From: Clostridiaceae bacterium
GTDB taxonomy: Bacteria > Bacillota > Clostridia > Lachnospirales > Lachnospiraceae
Assembly (NCBI GenBank): GCA_910575435.1
Contig: CAJTGI010000007.1
Location: 107,600-171,599 of the forward strand
Length of the DNA: 64,000 nucleotides
Direction: 5' to 3'
Shown here: piece by piece, positions 56,498 through 64,000 of the stretch
How positions within the stretch are numbered: position 1 is the stretch's first letter
Layout of the letters: every line of letters begins with the position of its first letter
Position numbers and translations under genes: made by a program
The notes under the pieces: model-generated
The model's database searches: none
Told to the model about the DNA's origin: nothing
Seen by the model: only the letters and a program-made list of their open reading frames with translations

Positions 56498-56650
56498 ATG
56501 CGAAATACGACGATGGAAATGCTGGTGCAGCACCGACAGGGACTTGATGAGCAGATTGCACTGCTGCAGGAACATAAGATGAAATCGGATGAGAAAATTG
56601 AATGTTACAAGAAAGAAATAGAGCGTGTAAACACCAGAGGGGCAGGATAA
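56498..56650 (+). pseudogene. C-terminal remnant of a MerR family regulator
   Basis: A 50-residue frame reads MEMLVQHRQGLDEQIALLQE, then a helical continuation to IERVNTRGAG and a stop. This is the coiled-coil end typical of MerR regulators. The DNA-binding N terminus is missing; just upstream lies the transposon end, so insertion or deletion probably removed it. A hairpin GGGGCAGG/CCTGCCCC at the stop (56638-56660) could act as terminator for it and for the facing MFS gene. Confidence 0.65.
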
Positions 56651-56686
56651 CCTGCCCCTCTGTATGATCCCCTCTTGTATGATCAA

Positions 56687-57964
56687 TCAGTTTAATTTCC
56701 TTATTTCCCGGTTGAAACAGGATACCAGGCTCACCGTAAATCCGCATATCCCGGTACACAGGAACATTGCCGCCATGCCACTTCCTGCGCTATCCCCTAC
56801 GATTATTCCCAGTATCCCTGCCAGCCTATTCCCAGAAGAAATAAACGGCTCAAAGACATAATCTGCCAGCCAGCCTCCGAGGATAATTCCAGCCGGAATC
56901 GTGCTGTACTGAATGGCATTCCTAACGGCAAACACCCTCCCCTGCATGGTTGCAGGTATCTTACGGTACAGTATCGTATTCTGGTTTGCCATAATGAAAG
57001 GAATCGGCAGGCTGGCAGCAACCGCAGCCGCCGACCACCAGAATACATTTTTCCCAACTGCCATTATCAAATCACCAAACAGAAATGACAATGCCGCCGA
57101 AGCATAAATTGCCACAGCTTTATGGCGGCTTTCCTTTTTCACGGAAACAATGATGCCCCCGGCAATCCCGCCTATGCCCATGCAGGCATTTACAATTCCA
57201 AGCGCAATGCTGTCCCCGGAGCTTCTTGCCAGAATCATTGGCGATAAAATATTCTCGTAGGTCAGCCTTGAACAGAAATTAATCAGCGCCATCGTAAGCA
57301 TGATGTATAATATGCCTTTTTCCTTTTTCAGAAAAGCAAATCCCTCCGCTATCCCGGCAAAGGGGGAACCATTTGTTTTATCCTGCGCCTGTTCCGGGAT
57401 TGTGATGAAAAACAGCAATACGCAAAATGCAAAGGCAAAACTCGCCATATCTACCAGCAGGATCAGAGGGAGCCCGCCTACCGCAAACAGGAACCCCGCC
57501 AGCATGGGGCTGAATACCACGATAAGGTTACCGGAAAAAGAATTCATCCCGCTGACATTTGAAATTTTATCCTTTGGCACAAGCCTTCCCGTTGCTACTG
57601 CGGATGCAGGCTGCTGAAAGGCATTCGTTATACCGACCACTGCATTTATGGCATAGATATTCCAGACTTCCAGACATCCCGCAAACAAAAATGCCAATAC
57701 TGCCAGTGAGCCAGCCGCCGCAATGCTGTCCGAAACCAGCATGATCGTTTTCTTCTTATGCCTGTCTATAAAACCGCCGACAAACAGGCTTAAAAATATA
57801 TATGGCACGTAATTGCAAAAGGACATCAGCGAAACGGACATTGCAGAATGGCTCTGTCCATACGCCCATAAAACAAGTGCAAAACCGGTCATGGAACTTC
57901 CAAGTCCTGATATACTCTGGCTTAACCACAAAATAATATATTTCTTAAATAATCTTTCTTCCAT
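56687..57964 (-). CDS. MFS transporter (drug-efflux type)
   Basis: A 425-residue major facilitator protein with about twelve membrane segments. Typical marks: LSQSISGLGSSMTGFALVLW at the start, the loop GGFIDRHKKKTIMLVSDSIA, and in the second half MQGRVFAVRNAIQYSTIPAG. It resembles the macrolide/MefA-like efflux group, but the substrate is unknown. It ends 36 bases from the MerR remnant and faces it. It lies outside the transposon. Upstream, 57965-58512 carries no gene; it holds a palindrome at 58038-58078. Confidence 0.88.
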   Translation of the reverse strand: MEERLFKKYIILWLSQSISGLGSSMTGFALVLWAYGQSHSAMSVSLMSFCNYVPYIFLSLFVGGFIDRHKKKTIMLVSDSIAAAGSLAVLAFLFAGCLEVWNIYAINAVVGITNAFQQPASAVATGRLVPKDKISNVSGMNSFSGNLIVVFSPMLAGFLFAVGGLPLILLVDMASFAFAFCVLLFFITIPEQAQDKTNGSPFAGIAEGFAFLKKEKGILYIMLTMALINFCSRLTYENILSPMILARSSGDSIALGIVNACMGIGGIAGGIIVSVKKESRHKAVAIYASAALSFLFGDLIMAVGKNVFWWSAAAVAASLPIPFIMANQNTILYRKIPATMQGRVFAVRNAIQYSTIPAGIILGGWLADYVFEPFISSGNRLAGILGIIVGDSAGSGMAAMFLCTGICGFTVSLVSCFNREIRKLN

Positions 57965-58037
57965 TGAATTTTCTCCATTCTATTCATAATCTTTCCGAAT
58001 AAAAAGTACAAAATCCAATGTGGACGATGGTTTTTAC

Positions 58038-58078
58038 CTCTGTACAAATTTCGTCCAGTCATCAGACTTTGTACAGAG
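58038..58078. other. Inverted repeat upstream of the MFS gene
   Basis: CTCTGTACAAA (58038-58048) and TTTGTACAGAG (58068-58078) are an exact 11-bp inverted repeat around 19 bases. It lies about 75 bases upstream of the MFS start. It could be an operator for the lost MerR-type regulator or an RNA hairpin. The remaining 430 bases to the PP2C gene look non-coding and AT-rich. Confidence 0.6.
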
Positions 58079-58512
58079 ACCTTTGCTTAAATCAATCATT
58101 ATATGGCGAGCATATTTTTCACCTCCCCCAGTTATCTTTTCGCAAGGCAGTATAGCACGAAAACTTCTTTCAGTCAATTTGTCCATGATAAGAATAAATC
58201 ACTAAAAATAGTGTAGAACTATGCATCAGAAATATATTTATTCCATCTCCCTGAACGTGCCAGCTATTCCTTCCACAAAGCTACATTGGCGCTGCATATA
58301 GAATTTCAGATTTTTCGTGCTTTGCCGATATGTCTCGCAAGCCATTGATGGATTCCGTTCTTTCCTAAAATAATTTCATACCATAAAATTACAGGCATTC
58401 ATTTTATCATTCTATACTCACGAGTAAACTAAGCATATTTGCCAATTGGTAAACACTATCTGTATCATTCGTAAAATGCGGATTCAGCAAATCAAAGCAT
58501 TCGTGAGTATAT

Positions 58513-59508
58513 CTAATTCATTTTCACCAAAGTCTGGTAACATGAATGATTTGTTTTTTCTATTAAATTCAACTCACAAAGCTTTTGTACATATCTTTTA
58601 GCATACTTAGGTTTCAAATGTATATAGCGCGCAACATTCACTAATGATTGCCTCTTTTGTAAAAACAAAAGAATATCACTATATCGTTTTATTCGTTTTT
58701 TTGAGGAATTTGATTCTATTTTTAACAAATTACATTTTTCACAATGGGATAATTTCATAAAACCTTTGAATTCATCCCTGTCATCCATCAATATTGCTAT
58801 ACTACAGTCATCTGTTGTTGCTTGACTTACCACCAATGTAAAGCTCTGTTGCAACTGTTCCTCTATTTTATCAGAGGATATAAGGATACTCATTTTCATT
58901 ATTTTTTTTAATACATCCGCAAGTCTCTTTTCTTTCTTATTATACAAACTTACTTCTGTACCATCTGACATCAAAATGAAACCTCTGATTTGCCCTAATG
59001 AACCTTTAATTAATTTCATAGTCATAAGGACATCTTTAGATGTCGTAAAAATTGTAGTATTTACAAACTCACCATTTTCAGGCTGCGATGCTATCTTTAA
59101 TTCATCATCTTTAAGGTAACCAATCACCCCGTCCCCTATATGTGCTATAATAAATTTTTCTTCTTTTACAGCTACAACTAAAAGTGTAGAAGCCAAATCT
59201 TTCATCTCACATTTTAACTCTGCTGCCTGCTCCTGCAAGCATTTTATTACCCCAGACATTACCTGCTGTTTTACTATTACGCCATCTTCTTCTGCGAAAT
59301 AGAAATCAAACTGCTCGGATAATTCTGAACAAATAAATTTCGTAACTGTTTCTGCACCGTAATGTGAAAATTGAGCTGAGCCTGCACCATCTGCCAATGC
59401 GATGACTTGAACATCATTGACATTAGAATAAAATGTTTTATCTTGACAAGGTATCCCATCTTTTACATGGCTACGCCCTTGAACTGCACATTGAATTGAA
59501 TTCCACAC
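58513..59508 (-). CDS. PP2C-type phosphatase with C-terminal zinc/helix-turn-helix-like region
   Basis: The GTG at 59508 lies eight bases after GGAGG (331 residues, MWNSIQCAVQGRSHVKDGIP); a GTG three codons upstream overlaps the ribosome site. The PP2C fold shows ADGAGSAQFSHYGAET (metal Asp), ASTLLVVAVKEEKFIIAHIG followed by DGVIGY, MSDGTEVSLY, and TTDDCSIAILM, the last metal Asp pair. It should remove phosphate from Ser/Thr, here probably from targets of the neighbouring kinase. After about residue 250 an extra region begins with SHCEKCNLLKIES and ends in a winged-helix-like stretch (SDILLFLQKRQSLVNVARYI, then LCELNLIEK). Such an addition is not usual. It ends the island's operon. Confidence 0.87.
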   Translation of the reverse strand: MWNSIQCAVQGRSHVKDGIPCQDKTFYSNVNDVQVIALADGAGSAQFSHYGAETVTKFICSELSEQFDFYFAEEDGVIVKQQVMSGVIKCLQEQAAELKCEMKDLASTLLVVAVKEEKFIIAHIGDGVIGYLKDDELKIASQPENGEFVNTTIFTTSKDVLMTMKLIKGSLGQIRGFILMSDGTEVSLYNKKEKRLADVLKKIMKMSILISSDKIEEQLQQSFTLVVSQATTDDCSIAILMDDRDEFKGFMKLSHCEKCNLLKIESNSSKKRIKRYSDILLFLQKRQSLVNVARYIHLKPKYAKRYVQKLCELNLIEKTNHSCYQTLVKMN

Positions 59509-59554
59509 CGAAGCCACCTCCCCAAACTTAATGTATTCTCAAACACATTATTTT

Positions 59555-60319
59555 TTATAATTCTGCCCATCCTTTTATTCCCTCCAAATCAAGTTTTACG
59601 CTTTCTCCAGGAGTAGACTGAGATGTCTTCGATACACTTTTACTAAGCCACGCAAAAAACTCTTGAAACTTCAATCCTTGCAGTTTTAATGCCGGGCGTT
59701 TAGGAGAGAAGCTATTAAGCGTAGACATATCTGTTTCATTTCCTATTCCAATAGGGAATACCGTCAATTTTTTTTGGTTTATCATTTCAACTGTACGGTT
59801 TACTGCACGATTTAATTCAGAAACATCGCCATTTGGAACTCCATCTGTCATTAATACTAACCACGGCTGATAATAATCTACACCTTTGTCTTTGTACTCT
59901 TGTTTTCTTCTCTCCAATAAATCAAGGGCAAGATTAACGCCTTCTCCCATAGCTGTGTCCCCAATCGGTTTCAATTCCGGAACAACTTCCTGCCGCTCAA
60001 TATTAGCAAAATCCAAAACACATGTTGCCTTATTATCAAAAGTTACAATACAGATTTCTGCTGAATATACAGCTATCTCATCATCACGAATTGCTTTGTA
60101 AAATTGTTCTACACCTTTTTGCAATTCATCTATTCTACTTGTGCCTCCTGTTACAAGATTCCACGTGCGTCCATCCTCGTAAATTGTTTCACCCGTTTTG
60201 ACACACTCGCCTTCCACTGCACCCATTGAACCACTAGTATCCAAACACAAACAAATCGGAACACGTGGTGTCGGGTTATTTACCAAATCCTCAATTCTCA
60301 AAAGCATATTGTTATCCAT
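59555..60319 (-). CDS. TerY-like vWA domain protein
   Basis: The ATG at 60319 follows GGAGG and gives 254 residues; an ATG five codons upstream leaves no space for it. The vWA MIDAS is PICLCLDTSGSMGAVEGE, with the further metal residues in KPIGDTAMGEGVNLALDL and LVLMTDGVPNGD. The C-terminal part LQGLKFQEFFAWLSKSVSKT is typical of TerY proteins. TerY-like proteins are metal-binding scaffolds encoded with a PP2C phosphatase and a protein kinase in tellurite/phage-stress loci (the TerY-P triad of comparative genomics). The gene follows the unlisted small frame at 60322-60535 by two bases. Confidence 0.9.
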   Translation of the reverse strand: MDNNMLLRIEDLVNNPTPRVPICLCLDTSGSMGAVEGECVKTGETIYEDGRTWNLVTGGTSRIDELQKGVEQFYKAIRDDEIAVYSAEICIVTFDNKATCVLDFANIERQEVVPELKPIGDTAMGEGVNLALDLLERRKQEYKDKGVDYYQPWLVLMTDGVPNGDVSELNRAVNRTVEMINQKKLTVFPIGIGNETDMSTLNSFSPKRPALKLQGLKFQEFFAWLSKSVSKTSQSTPGESVKLDLEGIKGWAEL

Positions 60320-60321
60320 CT

Positions 60322-60535
60322 TATTTTCCTCCATAATTATAATATTGTGGTTTTATAAATCTCCCTAAATTATGCGCTGTCCAAGAAATAGATTTTTCCA
60401 ATATCTTTATGCATTTTTTCAGATATTTTATTTCTGCATCCGGTTCATACATTTGGGGTTCATACTCACCTTTTATTTCTTGGGTAAGAGCAGCGAGAAA
60501 ATTTCTTTTTTTTCATCTACAGCCTGCTGTTTCAT
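60322..60535 (-). CDS. Unlisted small protein, frame broken at an A8 run
   Basis: Between kinase and vWA genes, an ATG at 60535 starts MKQQAVDEKK, then a run of eight A residues (60506-60513). In the plain frame it stops after 20 residues (KEIFSLLLPKK). Reading one A more would give a continuous 71-residue protein: RNFLAALTQEIKGEYEPQMY, then helix-forming KYLKKCIKILEKSIS, ending IKPQYYNYGGK. Its stop lies two bases before the vWA ATG, and GGAGG for that gene lies in its last codons. So it is either a decayed gene or one expressed by slippage on the A run. No family was recognised. Confidence 0.5.
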
Positions 60536-60553
60536 TTCTGAATAATCTATACA

Positions 60554-62917
60554 TTATATCTCCTCAGAAAATTCGGATTGCATATAACGGAACATTTCAA
60601 TATACCGATTTTTGCAATGTTCCAACTCCCCTTTCTCAATAAATCTAAGACATGGTTGGATATAATCGTGCCATAGATACTGGCAATACCATTCAAACTG
60701 TTCAGATGTTTTCATTTTGCTGACAATAATGGGAGCACCATTGTAATATTCAGCAATAAGTATTTGACCATCTGGTTGATTTTTTAACCAAGTATCCCGG
60801 TAATTTCGTAAAGTATTCAATTCAGCACAATCATCCGATTTGCCAAAATATTCGCACACTACCGTAGTAATAAAGCAAAATGAACCACTATTTCCTGATG
60901 AACTGCTACTTTTTGAATTATCATATCCTCTATAGGGGGAGGTATAACTTTGTGTACCGCCATAAGAACGATTCTTTTTTGCATCACGACATGATTTACA
61001 CCTTTTGGGGATCTCAAATCCCATACGGTCATAATAATCATATTGATCGTTTGTTATATCAAACGACCGTCCACAATCTACGCAGGTTTGACGAAGTCGA
61101 ACTTGCTTACCACGTTCAAAGCATTCTTGGCATACTTCAAATCGTTTGGAATTTTTGATATACTTTTGATAATTTGTATACAAAATTTCTTTACCACACT
61201 TTTTACATTGATGTATTTCTCCTTTATTTAAACACTCTCTGCAAATACCATTCTGACATTGATTTTCTGGCACTTCGGTTTTACATAATTTGCAAGTTGA
61301 ATACACAACCTTGGGGCTTTTCTTATGGCGCGTTGGGAAAAGTTCTTCTGACATTTCATCTTGTTTGCCGAATTTTCCACTATCCAAAAGTTCTAGATAA
61401 TATGTAAAAATCGGCAACCATTCATCCACTGACAAACGAGTATTTTCTGTAGCATACTCTCCGTCTTTCCTAAAGGTATTATAAAATGCTTTTTTTAAAT
61501 CATATGTCAAATGACTCCATATGTAACGCCAAGGACCATCAGGAGTCTTCTTATTAGAATTATCACCAAATGGATATGAGAAATCCATTTTGATGATATT
61601 ATTAATCGGGTCTTCTCCACCTTGTTGCGAATAGGGCGGCTTTCCAGGTAGCATAATCATAAACAACAAGGTTGCTACAGCAAAATTTTCATTACCCATT
61701 GTTCGCAAAAAACTTGAGAAATGTTTTCTCTGAATTTCTGGTGCTGTATAATTGTTTGTTCCAACGGGACACGGAAAATCCTCTACCTGATAACTATCAG
61801 TATCAACAAAAAATACTTCTTTAGGTGAAACAATCAAAATATTTGCAGGATTTATATCACCCATAATGATATTTCTATCATGAAGATATTTTATTTTTTC
61901 CAATATAGTAACGCACAGTTCTACCGTATCCCTCTTTTTCCAATTTGGAAAATTCTTTAAAAACAGTGGTTTTATGAATATGCTTTTTTGAAGCTCCTTT
62001 CCTCTAGCCATCGGCATCAAGTAACCGACAAACTCTTTGTTGGAATTATACAATGCCGCAACAGGATAACATATGCCTTCACATTCAATTTCTTTACTAA
62101 GCATTAATTTTATTTTCTTATATTTTCTTTTCGTATTATTTTCTTTTTTATATATTTTTGCAACATAAGGAGTATTCGTAGTATATATAATACCTTCCCC
62201 TCCATCTGCAACCCTATTCTCTAATTTTATTGGTCCACGTGACGTATACACAATTTCATTTTCCGCAGGAATATGGTTTACTCTCAATTTCCCATCATCA
62301 ATAGAGGTTATTGTTTTGCAAATTTGAAAAACTTCATCCTCATCTAATTCATCCAGAGGCTTTTTATTGATACCTTTGCGTCTTGTAACACCAGAATCCT
62401 CTGTTCTCCAAGCAAAATCACTCAAAAAACCATACTGATTAATTCTCCTCACATTAACATCATTTGCCTTAGCTGATCTATTTTTATTTAATGAAATAAT
62501 ATCCTTAGCCAAATCATTGTCTTGCGTAATGAGCAACAATTTATGGGTCATTCTAAATTTAGTAAACACAACTTGAAATACATTATCTACAAAATTATCA
62601 CTTTTCTCTCCCCTTACCTCAATAAATCCCGCATTGATAAGTTGCTGAATTATCTTCAAACTATTCCTTGAATTTTTAGCAAGGTCTGGTTTTTGGAGAT
62701 TTGCTTTATGTTTTTGCAATTCCTCAATAACCCTGAGCGGAATTATTATTTTATTTCTATGTTGTTGTAGCAAAGGGACGATATTCAACCAAAACTTATC
62801 TGCTGCAAAGTGCAAGATGCTGCAAGTATCAATAAAGATCTTCCAATCTTTTACGTAATTCTCCATCATATTCCTGGCATAAGTTTCCTTGCCATTGGAA
62901 CTATTATCATATGCCAT
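60554..62917 (-). CDS. PIN domain - Ser/Thr protein kinase - zinc finger - CFI-box fusion protein
   Basis: A 787-residue multidomain protein, ATG at 62917 behind GGGGGTG. Residues 25-165: PIN-like nuclease domain with acidic residues Asp30 (IFIDTCSIL), Glu65/66 (VIEEL) and Asp133/Asp135 (TQDNDL). Residues 230-515: protein kinase; Gly loop ADGGEGIIY, Lys254, catalytic MGDINPANIL (Asp354, Asn359), and VDTD (Asp372) in place of DFG. Residues 540-645: several CxxC zinc pairs (CKLC, CREC, CKKC, CQEC, CVDC, CKSC). A Ser/Gly linker (660-680) leads to a CFI-box C-terminal domain (SFCFITTVVCEYFGKSDDCA). The kinase pairs with the PP2C and vWA genes. The PIN fusion is unusual for the TerY-P type and suggests RNA cleavage controlled by phosphorylation; that is inference. 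Confidence 0.88.
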   Translation of the reverse strand: MAYDNSSNGKETYARNMMENYVKDWKIFIDTCSILHFAADKFWLNIVPLLQQHRNKIIIPLRVIEELQKHKANLQKPDLAKNSRNSLKIIQQLINAGFIEVRGEKSDNFVDNVFQVVFTKFRMTHKLLLITQDNDLAKDIISLNKNRSAKANDVNVRRINQYGFLSDFAWRTEDSGVTRRKGINKKPLDELDEDEVFQICKTITSIDDGKLRVNHIPAENEIVYTSRGPIKLENRVADGGEGIIYTTNTPYVAKIYKKENNTKRKYKKIKLMLSKEIECEGICYPVAALYNSNKEFVGYLMPMARGKELQKSIFIKPLFLKNFPNWKKRDTVELCVTILEKIKYLHDRNIIMGDINPANILIVSPKEVFFVDTDSYQVEDFPCPVGTNNYTAPEIQRKHFSSFLRTMGNENFAVATLLFMIMLPGKPPYSQQGGEDPINNIIKMDFSYPFGDNSNKKTPDGPWRYIWSHLTYDLKKAFYNTFRKDGEYATENTRLSVDEWLPIFTYYLELLDSGKFGKQDEMSEELFPTRHKKSPKVVYSTCKLCKTEVPENQCQNGICRECLNKGEIHQCKKCGKEILYTNYQKYIKNSKRFEVCQECFERGKQVRLRQTCVDCGRSFDITNDQYDYYDRMGFEIPKRCKSCRDAKKNRSYGGTQSYTSPYRGYDNSKSSSSSGNSGSFCFITTVVCEYFGKSDDCAELNTLRNYRDTWLKNQPDGQILIAEYYNGAPIIVSKMKTSEQFEWYCQYLWHDYIQPCLRFIEKGELEHCKNRYIEMFRYMQSEFSEEI

Positions 62918-62939
62918 TAAACAACACCCCCTTAATCAA

Positions 62940-63613
62940 TTGTTCACCAACCCTTGAATACAACATCTAAATCTGTATCAGTATCGGATATCTTTTCTTC
63001 TGAATCGAAATTTCCCCATCCACTGTAAACCATATCCTCGGTTTTCCATTTCTGTATTCCATCATCCCTTGAATACTTTAAAAATTAATATAATAAATCC
63101 ACATCATCACTCATCATCTAATACTGAATGGCTTCAATAACTTTTAACGGAACAATGAATTTATTTCCATTATTCATTATTGTTGATATTAGCGGTTGTA
63201 TTGCGTTTAAGAAACCATCTTCAAGAAAAACTGTTTGGTCTAAAAATACCCTATAGCTATCAGCTATGTTCCCGAAATCCGTACATTCAATAACTGATGA
63301 CTCAGTTTTGGGGAACCCAATTATTTTTGAATCATCTGGAAAACCCAAAAACCACTTTTTAAGCAATGAATCGTTTTCGATAGTTTCAAATACCTCGCTC
63401 TCTTGTTCAGATTCGTTAGAACGAAGAATTGTAGAAAGAACTGAAAGCAACTCCGGCTTGTCTTTTGTACAATTATCTATAACGGCACATATTGCAACAT
63501 ATTGAATTGCACTCTAAAACTTGTCGTATCTATTTTAAAGATAACTGCATCGTATCAATTATTTTTTGCCTTAACTGATAATCAAAATCAATCATTTTTC
63601 CAACGCCTTTCAT
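62940..63613 (-). pseudogene. Decayed paralogue of the PIN protein
   Basis: From 63450 to 63118 an open frame ends YRVFLDQTVFLEDGFLNAIQ and then KFIVPLKVIEAIQY before a stop. It aligns with the start of the intact PIN domain (IFIDTCSILHFAADKFWLNI, then KIIIPLRVIEELQKH), so the gene is cut inside the PIN fold. Upstream the frame continues (SAIQYVAICAVIDNCTKDKP) to a stop; another frame carries an ATG start, MKGVGKMIDFDYQLRQKII. Downstream, 63058-62944 has an orphan tail reading WKTEDMVYSGWGNFDSEE and ending VVFKGW. So the gene bears frameshifts or deletions. It sits at the promoter-proximal position of the island. Confidence 0.7.
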
Positions 63614-63620
63614 ACAAAAA

Positions 63621-63648
63621 ATTTTATCACTTTTTTTACCAATGTCAA
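63621..63648 (-). promoter_or_regulatory. Strong sigma-A promoter reading into the kinase/vWA/PP2C island
   Basis: Minus strand: consensus TTGACA (63648-63643) and TAAAAT (63626-63621), spacing 16. The start near 63613 is just before the decayed PIN gene and about 700 bases before the PIN-kinase gene. It is the only good promoter found for the island. Confidence 0.75.
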
Positions 63649-63791
63649 TATTTTTTCATAGGTAAAATCATTTCGTTTGCGAAGATGCCTTCGTCCTCCA
63701 AAATAGCAATTCTGTCATGCAAATTATTCCCAAAATACGCAGAATCATCCCCCTTACACTCCTGAAAGCCAAGGAAGCCTAACATATGAAA

Positions 63792-63843
63792 AAGGTGCAA
63801 AGCCTCTATCAGTTCAATAAGACTTTACACCTTGCTCATTCCC
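63792..63843 (-). terminator. Terminator of carB
   Basis: AAGGTGTAAAG (63843-63833) pairs with CTTTGCACCTT (63802-63792), one G-T pair, followed on the minus strand by TTTTTC. It isolates carB from the island promoter. Between it and that promoter a 46-codon frame (63645-63785) has no ribosome site. Confidence 0.82.
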
Positions 63844-63865
63844 CATCTATTCTATTCCATCCGTT

Positions 63866-64000
63866 CTATCTCCCGCTGGCAATGGTCGCCACGTCCACCA
63901 CGGACACCTCCCCCTCGCCCCCCTCCAGGCTCGTCAGCAGCGCGTCCGCCGTGTCCAGCGACGTCAGGCAGTTCACCCCCGTCTCAATCGCCGTCCGCCG
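63866..64000 (-). CDS. carB: Carbamoyl-phosphate synthase large subunit, 3' end
   Basis: Only the last 44 residues are in the window, reading RRTAIETGVNCLTSLDTADA and ending VVDVATIASGR. This matches the end of the methylglyoxal-synthase-like allosteric domain of CarB. Codon third positions are almost all G or C, unlike the AT-rich island next to it, which marks the island boundary near 63790. CarB makes carbamoyl phosphate for arginine and pyrimidines. Confidence 0.88.
   Translation of the reverse strand, partial: RRTAIETGVNCLTSLDTADALLTSLEGGEGEVSVVDVATIASGR

Noticed and set aside
63645..63785. 46-codon minus-strand frame (starts MLGFLGFQECKGDD) between carB and the island promoter
   Set aside because: No ribosome site, start lies beside the carB terminator, and its stop falls in the -35 box; at most a remnant.

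Overview
The window looks like a chromosome segment of a motile, endospore-forming Clostridia bacterium, most likely Lachnospiraceae. The evidence is a clostridial flagellar operon beside codY and topA, the sporulation genes spoIIGA-sigE-sigG with a ymxH-like gene, a RemA gene, a type III glutamine synthetase, and Gram-positive envelope genes (LtaS-like, TagGH-like). The genus cannot be fixed from sequence alone. Nearly all of the first 36 kb is read on the minus strand.

Layout. 1-14.4 kb: one long minus-strand flagellar operon, flgB-flgC-fliE-fliF-fliG-fliH-fliI-fliJ-motE-like-fliK-flgD-TIGR02530-flgE-flbD-motA-motB (motB cut by the edge), with a sigma-A-type promoter at 14364-14391 and terminator-like hairpins inside it after fliF and flgE. 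14.5-20.8 kb: codY, topA, dprA, comM and nrdR, an order close to the dprA-topA-codY-flgB order of other Firmicutes. 21.0-21.6 kb: one imperfect inverted repeat of about 600 bp. 21.6-24.4 kb: sporulation genes. 24.6-29.7 kb: LtaS-like enzyme, polysaccharide exporter ABC pair, TraX-like protein. 29.9-35.7 kb: tRNA-Glu, comFB, amidase, lepB, rpoZ-gmk-remA-yicC, AI-2E family permease. 36.0-41.7 kb (plus strand): type III glutamine synthetase behind a structured leader, a GH31 glycosidase, carbamate kinase. 41.7-48.7 kb (minus): alpha-glucan uptake operon, binding protein, two permeases, malQ, LacI-type regulator, YesL-like protein, starting at a promoter flanked by two LacI/CcpA-type operators.

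Accessory part. 48.8-50.2 kb holds two decayed genes (an ABC ATPase and a sigma-like regulator). 50.38-56.39 kb is a TnpX-type transposon of about 6.0 kb with roughly 52-bp imperfect terminal inverted repeats. It carries tnpW-tnpX, a sigma factor and HTH protein of the conjugative-transposon type, a MATE efflux pump, and an AraC-GNAT regulator overlapping the pump gene. A MerR C-terminal remnant and an MFS transporter follow. 58.5-63.65 kb is an AT-rich minus-strand island with its own promoter: a decayed PIN gene, a PIN-kinase-zinc finger-CFI-box fusion, a small unlisted reading frame broken at an A8 run, a TerY-like vWA protein, and a PP2C phosphatase with a C-terminal helix-turn-helix-like region. 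This kinase/vWA/phosphatase triad is the best candidate for a poorly described (probably stress or defence) system. The window ends in the 3' end of carB.

A second theme is RNA/DNA structure between genes: the giant hairpin at 21 kb, a foldback element at 28.8-29.0 kb sharing its terminal motif, a family of multi-hairpin intergenic elements (7.0, 13.2, 27.0, 47.2 kb, half copy at 49.5 kb) that keep their shape while their sequences change, and a repeated leader element upstream of flgB and of the AI-2E permease gene.
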